The translations under genes were made by a program, and so were the position numbers. Below, one piece after another: positions 8,941 to 17,832 of a stretch of DNA of 64,000 bases (position 1 is its first letter; each line of letters begins with the position of its first letter). The notes under the pieces are model-generated. The model saw only the letters and a list, made by a program, of their open reading frames with translations. It was not told where the DNA came from and did no database searches. Source of the DNA: Proteromonas lacertae (Eukaryota > Sar > Bigyra > Opalinata > Proteromonadidae); the NCBI GenBank assembly GCA_002245135.1, contig NGBS01000592.1, forward strand, positions 62,001 to 126,000, written 5' to 3'.

Positions 8941-11900
8941 ATGATTGTTCAAAAAAGAAAAGCAGTTGATGTTTTACAGTCATCAACATCAAAATTGCTT
9001 TGTACTGACGAGAATGTAATTACAAAGTCTGGTGGTTATACCATTTTCAACGAAATGATGAGAAAAGGTGTTTATCACTTCAAATTTGAGATAAATAAAT
9101 TAGGAAATTATGTGTATTTTGGTTATTGTCATACTGTTAATAATGCTGATGAAGAAGACCCACATATCAAGTTAATGAAGAGTTCATCTGAAATAATTGA
9201 TGAAAATAATATCAAAATACCAAAAACAATAAAAGGAAAGGATAATACTACATATGAAGTAATTTATGATATGAAACAAATGACAATGTCAATTAGAGAA
9301 GGAAATGGTGAATTAATAAAAGTATGCAATATCGATTCTGCAATAATTTACCCATTTGTTAGAATATGTAATGAAAATTCTCAGATTAACTTTATAGGCA
9401 AATGGAAGTTACCATTCATTATTCAAAGATATAAATTTACAAAAACAAATGTATCAAATGATGAAGGTGTTTTAAATTATATATTCAAGAAAGAAAAACA
9501 TAACTTATATAAAGATAAACACAATGATAATATTAGTGATATAATTGACTATGTAGTTTGTAATGAAGTGTTTGAAGGTGATGATACAAGTGAAAATAAA
9601 ATACTATTAAATGAAATGGAAGAAGGAAAATATGTAGAAATGAAAGAAGGAATATATCATTTCTATTATGAAATGTTAAAAATTGGTGAAGGTATTAGCT
9701 TTGGTTATAAAAACACTCCAGTAGTTAGAATATGTAAATCAACCAAACCAGATAGTCAAACTATAGAAGGAAAAATAGGAGAAATATATGAAGTGATTTA
9801 TGATATGAATGAAAAGATAATGTGGATTAAACAAAATAATGGTGATAAAAGACAAATAGCACAAAACTTACCTAATGCAATAAAACCATATATTATTGTT
9901 GGTGGTAATAATTCTTCTGTTAGATTAATAGAATACTACAAAGAAAGAGATAATTACATATTATATGATAATATTGAATTGTGTGATTATGAAGTTAGTC
10001 TTGATGGTGGTAAAGTTGTTATAGATGGAATGGATGTTACAATAGGTGATGATGTGATATGCAAAATAAATATACCATATACAATATATGGTATTTATAA
10101 TTATAAGAGATATTATGTGATTGAATATCTTTCATATTTGCTAAATAACAACCTACCTTATAATTTCACCATTTTAAGTGATTTTATATTATCTATATTT
10201 AATTTAAAAGAAGAAGAATATGAATATGTGGATAAGAAAATAAATAAATTAATAGTATTATTGAAATACTTTCATGATGATGCAAACTTACTTGATTCTC
10301 CAGATAGTTTTGTAGAAGTAGTGAATAGCTTGAATGTTGATAAAAGTGATGAAAAAAAGAAGTATTTATCATTTTCATCATTAAAATCAATATTTCAGTT
10401 TCCCAAATATGCAGTATACTTAAGAGATGGTTATTATGAAATGTTTAAAAATATATGTAAATGTTTATCAGGAAATAAATCGCATGTAGTTGTAACTGGT
10501 CAACCAGGTATTGGCAAGACATCTTTTATATATGTGTTGTTATTCTTTATCAAGAATTTATATGAGAAAGAAGAATTGATAAAAGAAATAAAAAGTATTA
10601 AAGGAAAACTAAGTGTGTTAGGTTTAACAGATTTGAGTGAATTAGATTATGATAATATAGAACAAAATAAAGTAAAAGAAGAAATTCAAATACTAGAAGG
10701 TATAATACATAATGGTAATGAAAAGATGAGTGAATTTATAACAAGCATAATGGAGAAATATCTGCTACTGAAAAATGTTATTGAAGAGGATTATCAAAAC
10801 AATAGTGAATGTAAAGAATCAGAGGTAAATTCAATGTTTATTGCATATACTAATAATATAATTAGTAGTGTAAAAGATTGTTATAAATTAAATGAAGATC
10901 AAATGATTGATGAAAGTAAGTTTAACAATTTTACAATTGCATATAATACAAAAAGAATTCCATTAAATATAGTTGATAATATTAAAAAGTTACTACTAGA
11001 AACAAAAGAAAAGATTGATAATCTAACTAGTATTAAAGAATTGTTGATATTATTAACAGAAAATACGAAAGAACTATATACAATTAGAATATATACAGAT
11101 GAAATAAAAATCGATAATAATGTTTTAGATAATACATGGAGAAAGAGAGATAAAAATTTAAAAGACATTTACATAGTTAAAGGAAAAAGACATGGAACTT
11201 CAAATGAAAAGAAAATATATTTATTAAAGGATGGTGTTATTTTTAAAATGAAAATTCAATTAAAGGATATAAATAATTCCATAATTATAGTTGATACATT
11301 TAATGAAGAATTCAATAAAAGTAACAAAATCATCTCAATTAGTTCACCTGATCTTGATAATTATAGAAATTATGATGAAGGTAGTAAACAACTATATTTT
11401 GATTCCTTAAGTAAAGCAGAAATTAATGAGTGGTTTGAAAACTGTATTAGTTTTGATAAAGGTAATGATTTTGATGTAATATGCGAAAGATATGGATATA
11501 TACCTCGACAAATATATTACCATTATTTATATAATGAAAACTATGGTAAAGATTATTGGGAATATTATAAGCAATTGATGGAAAGTGTGATAGGTACAAT
11601 TGGTTATGAAGATTTTAGAAATGCATATAAAGAAAAGAAAAAATTACAGGAAAATGCCTTATCGAATATTATATTAAAATATAATTTACAAAGTACATTT
11701 GACAGTGATTTAGGATATAATATATTACAACCAGAAAAAGAATTAATATATATATCCAATTCAGTTAAAAATTATATTGAATGTAAATTCTATCCACCTA
11801 TGAATGATGATGAATGTGAAATATTGGAACTAAAATATAATGATGGAAGAATTGATAAATATACGAAAAAAATGGCATTAAAGCAAATCATAGCATATAA

Positions 11901-12171
11901 ATTGAGTATTAAAGAAGATTTTTTTAATGATCCAAAATTCAAATTAAATTCTGAAAAAGAATTATCAGCATATTATCCTGAAAATGCATTTAATATAGTT
12001 TACTTTATATTGGATGAAAATAATTTCTTTGATTTGATAATTGATGGAGTGTTTATAAAGGTGTTATTAAATGATGGTAATGATGGAAATAGTCTTGATA
12101 AAAATGAAATAAATAAATCAATAAAAGTATATATATGCTATTATAATAAAATAGTATTACAGCGGAAATAA
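8941..12171 (+). CDS. Crinkler/RHS-like P-loop NTPase with two beta-sandwich repeats
   Basis: An intact, intron-free 1076-residue frame. Residues ~1-150 and ~195-340 are two copies of a beta-sandwich module, probably SPRY-like, with shared words (GVYHFKFEINKLGNYVYFGY / GIYHFYYEMLKIGEGISFGY; YEVIYDMK / YEVIYDMN). An NTPase of the CRN-RHS class follows: an RDGYYEM lead-in, Walker A GQPGIGKTS near residue 520, a Walker B-like strand SIIIVDTFNEE near 783, then SSPDLDNY and ERYGYIPRQ near 853, matching the class motif G.(G)IPR. Crinkler/RHS proteins are effector-like NTPase-nuclease proteins of eukaryotes. I see no nuclease motif at the C-terminus. It stands 14 bp before a second, broken NTPase gene, so the two look like tandem relatives. 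Confidence 0.7.
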   Translation: MIVQKRKAVDVLQSSTSKLLCTDENVITKSGGYTIFNEMMRKGVYHFKFEINKLGNYVYFGYCHTVNNADEEDPHIKLMKSSSEIIDENNIKIPKTIKGKDNTTYEVIYDMKQMTMSIREGNGELIKVCNIDSAIIYPFVRICNENSQINFIGKWKLPFIIQRYKFTKTNVSNDEGVLNYIFKKEKHNLYKDKHNDNISDIIDYVVCNEVFEGDDTSENKILLNEMEEGKYVEMKEGIYHFYYEMLKIGEGISFGYKNTPVVRICKSTKPDSQTIEGKIGEIYEVIYDMNEKIMWIKQNNGDKRQIAQNLPNAIKPYIIVGGNNSSVRLIEYYKERDNYILYDNIELCDYEVSLDGGKVVIDGMDVTIGDDVICKINIPYTIYGIYNYKRYYVIEYLSYLLNNNLPYNFTILSDFILSIFNLKEEEYEYVDKKINKLIVLLKYFHDDANLLDSPDSFVEVVNSLNVDKSDEKKKYLSFSSLKSIFQFPKYAVYLRDGYYEMFKNICKCLSGNKSHVVVTGQPGIGKTSFIYVLLFFIKNLYEKEELIKEIKSIKGKLSVLGLTDLSELDYDNIEQNKVKEEIQILEGIIHNGNEKMSEFITSIMEKYLLLKNVIEEDYQNNSECKESEVNSMFIAYTNNIISSVKDCYKLNEDQMIDESKFNNFTIAYNTKRIPLNIVDNIKKLLLETKEKIDNLTSIKELLILLTENTKELYTIRIYTDEIKIDNNVLDNTWRKRDKNLKDIYIVKGKRHGTSNEKKIYLLKDGVIFKMKIQLKDINNSIIIVDTFNEEFNKSNKIISISSPDLDNYRNYDEGSKQLYFDSLSKAEINEWFENCISFDKGNDFDVICERYGYIPRQIYYHYLYNENYGKDYWEYYKQLMESVIGTIGYEDFRNAYKEKKKLQENALSNIILKYNLQSTFDSDLGYNILQPEKELIYISNSVKNYIECKFYPPMNDDECEILELKYNDGRIDKYTKKMALKQIIAYKLSIKEDFFNDPKFKLNSEKELSAYYPENAFNIVYFILDENNFFDLIIDGVFIKVLLNDGNDGNSLDKNEINKSIKVYICYYNKIVLQRK

Positions 12172-12184
12172 TAGAATTAAATTT

Positions 12185-14366
12185 ATGTATTGTGTAGTAA
12201 AAGGAAATGAATTACCAGAAAGCTATCAAATAGCTGATATTACAAATGGAGAAGAAGAAGAAGAAGGAGGAGAAAGTAGTGAAAAACAATGTAATGATGC
12301 TGAAGGAGAAGAAGAAGAAGATGATGAAGATGAAGAAGGAGAAGAAAGTAGTGAAAAACAATGTAATGATGCTGAAGGAGAAGAAGAAGATGATGATGAA
12401 GAAGAAGGAGAAGAAAGTAGTGAAAAACAATGTAATGATGCTGAAGGAGAAGAAGAAGAAGATGATGAAGAAGAAGGAGAAGAAAGTAGTGAAAAACAAT
12501 GTAATGATGCTGAAGGAGAAGAAGAAGAAGATGATGAAGATGAAGAAGGAGAAGAAAGTAGTGAAAAACAATGTAATGATGCTGAAGGAGAAGAAGAAGA
12601 AGATGATGAAGAAGAAGGAGAAGAAAGTAGTGAAAAACAATGTAATGATGCTGAAGGAGAAGAAGAAGATGATGATGAAAGAAGAAGATGATGAAGAAGA
12701 AGGAGAAGAAAGTAGTGAAAAACAATGTAATGATGCTGAAGGAGAAGAAGAAGAAGATGATGAAGATGAAGAAGGAGAGGATGAGGAGATAAGGAAAAAG
12801 GAAAATGACAAAGAGATTGAGAGAAACGAAGAAAAGAGAATAATACAACAACAAGAAGATAGTGAGGATTTTAATGTGTATTTGGATAACCGTATTTATT
12901 TAATGAGAAAATGTTTTGATAAGATGTTGGATATTATTAAACTAGATAATTTTACTTTTACATATCAAAGAAATTATTTAATTTTTGGTCATAGTAGAAT
13001 AGGTAAAACAGTGTTAGGACGTATTCTCACATATAAAATTAGGGAAATGGTCAAAAATACAAACATTAAAGTGATTTTAAAATATAAAAGTAAGCAAGAT
13101 GAATCAAATAATATTCCATTTGGTAAGAGTATAAGCAGTGATCCATATATTGTTATTGTTGATGGTTTTTCTGTTGGTGAAGATGATTATCCAGATGCAA
13201 AAATGATAATAATGTTAGCCAAACCATCTGATAATAATTGTAAAACGTTTCAGAGTAAAAGATACCCACTGATTATGTATATACCTCCATTTACAATGAA
13301 AGAAGTGAAGCAATTGATAAAATTAAAAAAGGAGTGTAGTGAGGTGAAAAGCAAAAGAAAATTTACTAGTTACTTAGCTATACAAGATGACTCAAATGAT
13401 GATGATGAATATTTAAATGATATTAATGATAATATAAATGTCAATGATGATAGCTTAAATATCCAAGATGATTCAAACAATGATATATGCAATAAAATGT
13501 TGAATAACTATGAATATTATGGAGGTATTATAGGAAATTATAATAATGATAAGGATGAGATTGATAAACATATACCAAATGTAAATAATAAACTGATTAA
13601 GTGACATGATGAAGAGGTATTAAGTAAATCATCTCTATCAAAAGTTGAATATGAAAAAATACTTATATATGAAACAGATGAAAATGATGTTACTAAATCT
13701 GATAATCTTAGATTTATATCTAAAACAATTAGAGATTTGGTATATGTAAAATTGTTTACAATTAAAGATAAAGATGTAAAAGAATGATTGGTATAACAGG
13801 AAGCTATATGGTATATGTGATAAAAATGTACAAATGAATAGTAGAATAAATTCCGACTGAATGGTAATTTTCAAAATCAGTGATATAGTATAGAAAATGG
13901 TAATAAGTTGGAGAATGAAGTTAAGAAATTAAAAGAAAATAAAGATAGTAATATAATTTCATTCATTGACTTAAGTTATAATCCTGTTTTCCCTGATATT
14001 GATGCATTAATTGGACCGTTTGGTATTCAAATCACAGTTGCTCAAAATCATGATTATGCACCTGAAATGTCAATGATACTACATAATTTATACAAAATTT
14101 ATTCAAAAGGATATAAAAGTTATTATAAGAGATTGGATAAAATAATTAAATTTGGTTACTTTATTATAAGTCATAGAAAAAAGGTTTATTATAAGAAAGT
14201 ATTTGATAGAGATACAGAGTGTTATCCAGAATTTTTTCAGAAATTAACAAAAAATAATTTAGATAATAAAGAAAAGAAAATACTTTATCATGCAGCAAAG
14301 TTAAAGAAAGTAATAATAACTATTTCATATAATGCTTTAACAAATTATTGTAATGCTTTGCCATAA
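12185..14366 (+). pseudogene. broken Crinkler/RHS-type NTPase-nuclease gene with acidic repeat
   Basis: Fragments in successive frames make up one ancestral gene. 12185-12691 encodes a leader and an acidic repeat; the same repeat continues in the +1 frame to 13604 after an extra base near 12680. That second piece has a P-loop (GHSRIGKT), a Walker B-like YIVIVDGF, YIPPFTMKEV (compare the class motif YMP.W...E) and YYGGIIG. A further broken stretch covers 13605-13800. 13908-14366 holds the C-terminal nuclease-like segment NPVFPDIDALIGPFGIQITV, matching the D...fQ.T core of the restriction-endonuclease-fold domain in RHS/Crinkler proteins. At least three breaks make a full product unlikely. If the extra base were a sequencing error, the NTPase part would be longer but still separate from the nuclease part. 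Confidence 0.65.
12243..12780 (+). repeat. coding tandem repeat, seven ~57-63-nt units
   Basis: Seven near-identical units encode SSEKQCNDAEGE followed by a variable Glu/Asp tract. Units alternate between shorter and longer tracts, giving 57-, 60- and 63-nt spacings, a sign of unequal exchange. The reading frame changes by +1 between units six and seven. Long reading frames on the complementary strand here are artefacts of the repeat. Confidence 0.9.
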
Positions 14367-14938
14367 ACAGCTAAATGGGTAAGATTATTAATTATTATGT
14401 TTAATTCTATATTGTTAATTAAAAAGTATTTGTTAGGAATTATAGAAATAATGATTGATTTTGATTTGGAATTACTGATAATTCGGTCAAAAAATATAGG
14501 TTTACCTATAAGTCAAAACCTATATCTTTAGCTTGACCTTTACCTTCCTTATACTAACTATTAGTTGACCTCCTATTGAACATGAGTTAACAAGCATATA
14601 ATCTAACCATATATACAAAATTTATGTTTTATACAACATCTTTCAAATATCAAATTTGACCGTCAGTCGATGCACTTTTTATATTACTATTATTTTGATC
14701 TATTTCTCAATGATGACTCACAATGATGCACTTTCAAATAGAGTTGTAATATATATAGTACTATTAGGCTCCTGTGACGCAGAAACGCCTAGTTTTCAAA
14801 AATGCTGATTGGCTGAAAACTCAACGGAAGTCGTTTCTGATTGGCTGTAATTTTTCGCACCCCAAATTAAAAAATAATTTTCTCGCACCCTCAAAAATTC
14901 AAAAAATGCGTAATCAGTATATAGTAAATCATTATTAT
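14367..14938. other. AT-rich intergenic stretch with two ATTGGCTG motifs
   Basis: No convincing gene. It contains GATTGGCTG at 14807-14815 and again at 14839-14847, and a CACCCCAAATT word near 14860. A weak inverted motif pair (ATAGGTTTACCTATA near 14498) is present. The right end holds the 3' flank shared with the paralogous gene downstream. Confidence 0.4.
14894..14928. repeat. direct repeat in the 3' flanks of copies A and B
   Basis: AAAATTCAAAAAATGCGTAA followed by TCAGTATATAGTAAA recurs at 15457-15490 with two changes. Each copy lies just past the stop codon of one of the two paralogous small genes, supporting a tandem duplication of about 560 bp that included the 3' flank. Confidence 0.75.
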
Positions 14939-15352
14939 TTATTTACATATATGTCTATTTTCAAAATGATTCCAGAATTTGAGATTTATATCTTCTGGTG
15001 TAGGCTTTTTTCTAACATGATCGTTACACCATTTTTCTCCAAGAGAAGTACTAACTGTTATATTTGTTATATTGGTGGCTATTGGAGGCATTACTATATC
15101 CATACAATGTTCAACAAAAGCTCCAGGCAAAGGAACTCGATAATCTACAAACGGTTCTTTTCTATCAGGATCTGAATCTACTCTAATAAACACATAATAA
15201 TTCCCAACTATATATTCATCATTACAACAATCTGGTATATCAATAATCCAACGATTATTAAAACGCATATGCTGATAAATAGCAAGCATTATCTTACCTT
15301 CATAATAATAAGGATAGATATAATGCACATATTTAGGAGGATTAAATGACAT
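14939..15352 (-). CDS. small protein of unknown function, copy A
   Basis: A 137-residue frame starting MSFNPPKYVHYIYPYYYEG and ending ENRHICK. It is rich in aromatic residues and has several cysteines but no signal peptide or TM segment. A diverged paralogue lies 180 bp upstream (15534-15940). The two share a WIIDIP / WMIMLP core strand, a downstream YxVFIRVDSD / MKIYIFYNTK strand, a (V/L)(D/N)(F)Y..LP motif and a C-terminal KWC.DH / EWCKSH signature. Both have the same ~34-bp 3' flank. The pattern of strands suggests a small beta domain. I do not recognise the family. Confidence 0.5.
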   Translation of the reverse strand: MSFNPPKYVHYIYPYYYEGKIMLAIYQHMRFNNRWIIDIPDCCNDEYIVGNYYVFIRVDSDPDRKEPFVDYRVPLPGAFVEHCMDIVMPPIATNITNITVSTSLGEKWCNDHVRKKPTPEDINLKFWNHFENRHICK

Positions 15353-15533
15353 AATTAATATTCAAATGCAAAATACCAACATCTGAACGATTATTGGTTA
15401 ATGCAAAATGCAAGTGCATGAATTTTTATTGGTTTATTAATGAATGAATATTCTAGAAAATTCAAAAATGAGTAATCAGTATATAGTAAAACAATGTTAC
15501 TTATTAATTAATATCCATAATGCCAATAGTTTC

Positions 15534-15940
15534 TTAAATTCTTAAACAATGAGATTTACACCACTCATAATCCATTTCATAGCTATTTACTTCATCTCTA
15601 AAGACATTAGGTATTGGCATAGTGTCAGTAGGTAATTCCAAATAGAAATTTAATCTTCCATCTTGCGGGAAGAACTTATTTTCCAACCAACATTTCTTAT
15701 ACACTTTGTATTATAAAAGATATAAATTTTCATATCATATTCCTGTGATAATTGATATAACTCTCCAGGTAACATAATCATCCATGTAACTGTACAACTA
15801 TGTTCAGCAATGATAAATCTTAAATGATAACGCTTATTATCTTCATCTAATGAAGGTATAACATATAATGAATCTATCGTTCTCAACTGGTGTCTACTAA
15901 ATTCGTTGTTGTTGCTGCTGCTGTTGTTACTGCTGTTCAT
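15534..15940 (-). pseudogene. small protein of unknown function, copy B, frameshifted
   Basis: Paralogue of copy A. It begins with an Asn/Ser-rich leader encoded by GTT/GCT/ATT triplet runs, continues to CIRNVGWKIS, then breaks: one frame stops after SSRKMED, while another continues FFPQDGRLNFYLELP...YEWCKSHCLRI to a stop at 15534. That continuation carries the motifs shared with copy A, so the gene very likely lost its frame near 15665 (a -1 type shift). Confidence 0.55.
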
Positions 15941-16626
15941 ATTCTATAAATTATAATAATTAGATAAATTAGATAAATTATAGTATATTATATACTTTAT
16001 AATGATTTAAAGAATCTATAAAAATGACTATAAAATGTAACGAATTTCTATAAATTTCTCTAATTTTATTGGCTGATGAATTGCATTTCGGTTGGCATTT
16101 CAAAAAAAAAAAAATTTAAATTTTATTTTTTTCGTTAAATAGCCGTTACATTGGCATTTTCGTTTTAGAAAATTCGTTTTAAAGAATATTTTATAAAGTA
16201 AAACATTTATTTTATAAATATATTATACCCTGTTGGGATAAAAAAAGAAACTTATTTAAGGTATATATATATATATATATTAATTAGATGCAGAGAGAAA
16301 CAGGAAAGAAGGAATTAAAATGTGTTCCAAAAGTAGTGAATACCCCTAGTTTTTCAAAAATGATTAAATAGGAAAAGTATACTATTGTCCCAAAATGATA
16401 ATCTATTATGCAAAAGTCATTCTCAAAATAGAATAGAACTTCTATAAATGAAGAAGTATACATTGAAGTAATCTTGAACTCAAAAAGATAAACACTATAG
16501 AATACAGAATTGATATATATATATTATATAATATTATGATTTATACTATAAAAAACAAGTTTATAAATAATATAATTCTATAAAATGGAATATATATATT
16601 TTCTTTAATTAATAGATATTCTACTT
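15941..16626. other. AT-rich intergenic stretch, no gene seen
   Basis: This 686-bp gap holds homopolymer A and T runs, a (TA)n tract near 16262, a TATTGGCTG word at 16069-16077 and a GCCGTTACATTGGCATTT segment near 16142. All frames are short. It probably contains the promoter of copy B and the 3' flank of the gene ending at 16627. Confidence 0.4.
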
Positions 16627-17624
16627 TTAAATCACTCTCATATTAACCAAAACATTTATAGTATTTTCATCATACTCACCTCCTGGTTTGTTAGGAATTA
16701 AACAAATATTATCTGGAGCAATAGTTACTTTAATCTGTTTCTGATCTAATTCATCTTGCACATTAAAGTCTTTGGTTAAAACAAGTGGTTTAACATCAGA
16801 TCCTTCTAATAATAATATTGGTCTTTTATCATCACAACTATAATTGACACATACTTTTCCATTTTCTTTATAAGGAAATATAACAACTCTAATCTTTGTT
16901 GTATCACGTTCAAAGAGAAATGCTTTATTAATAAACTCTTCCACAACTTCAGTAACTTTCTTCTTCCATTCTGGAATACCATCATCACTATCTTTAATTG
17001 CAATCTTTCTTGGTCTTGATTTGTCTTCCTTATATGTCACACTACTAATTACAGTATTGTCGATCTTTAAAGTGAAGTGGTTTCCTTTATCAAATGTTGA
17101 AACACCATAAATATTACCAACCATTTCTATCTTGAAAATCTTATCTAATTGTAACTTTCTGTATGTTCTATCTTTTGAATGGTCGAATTTCCATTGTTCA
17201 ATTTCACCAGGATTTTTAAAATCTGACTTCTTTCTTGAAGCTCTTTTAACACCACCATTATTTCTTTTCTGCTTCTTGGCTGGTTGAATTACTTCATTGT
17301 CATCTCCTTGAGGTTCTGTTTCTGGTCCATCTTCAACATCAGTATCTGATTCTTCTTCTTCTTCTCCCTGAGATTCTGTAGCTTCATTTGAAACATCCAT
17401 TTTGCCATTAACCATTCTTGCTTCAAGTTCTTCTAATGTTTTTACTTTCATTAACTATGCATATAATAAAAGAGAATATAATGTAATACTTTAGCTTTGT
17501 TAATAGCTTCTTCATATTGCTGCTGCATTGTCTTTGCTTCTTCTTTATTAACAGCGGTTGCTATAACTCTCTTCTTCGGTGGCAAAGCTGGAGGATTTGA
17601 ATTTTCATCTGTTGAAAGTTGCAT
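16627..17624 (-). CDS. unknown protein with acidic/basic N-terminal region
   Basis: Two exons: a first exon starting MQLSTDENSNPPALPPKKR (ATG at 17622-17624) and a main exon, with an intron at 17455-17489. The first ~150 residues are disordered-looking: a coiled segment (EEAKTMQQQYEEAINKAK), an acidic tract (GEEEEESDTDVED) and a basic patch (KKQKRNNGGVKRASRKK) that could be a nuclear localisation signal. The C-terminal ~180 residues look globular and beta-rich (IYGVSTFDKGNHFTLKIDN). Its position beside the polymerase remnant makes an element-encoded DNA-binding role possible, but no motif proves it. I do not recognise the family. Confidence 0.6.
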
Positions 17625-17832
17625 GTTGAAATTGATTATTTTTTGAATATTAAAGATAAATTTATCTTAAAAATCTATAAGAAAACTTGGAATGAAATTG
17701 GGACAATAATTAAAAAAATTGAATGTCGTTTCATGAATCGTCACTCTCTTTTGTTTTTTTTTTTAGTTTGGATTTTCTTTGTATATTTAGTATTATATTT
17801 ATTTCTATAGATTTTGCGGACGGAGCAGATCT

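Noticed and set aside
12243-12780. Tandem repeat as a CRISPR-like array
   Set aside because: Units are contiguous coding repeats without unique spacers.
12212-12854. Long minus-strand reading frames opposite the acidic repeat
   Set aside because: They are Phe/Ser/Leu/His-rich mirror images of the Glu/Asp repeat, without independent support.
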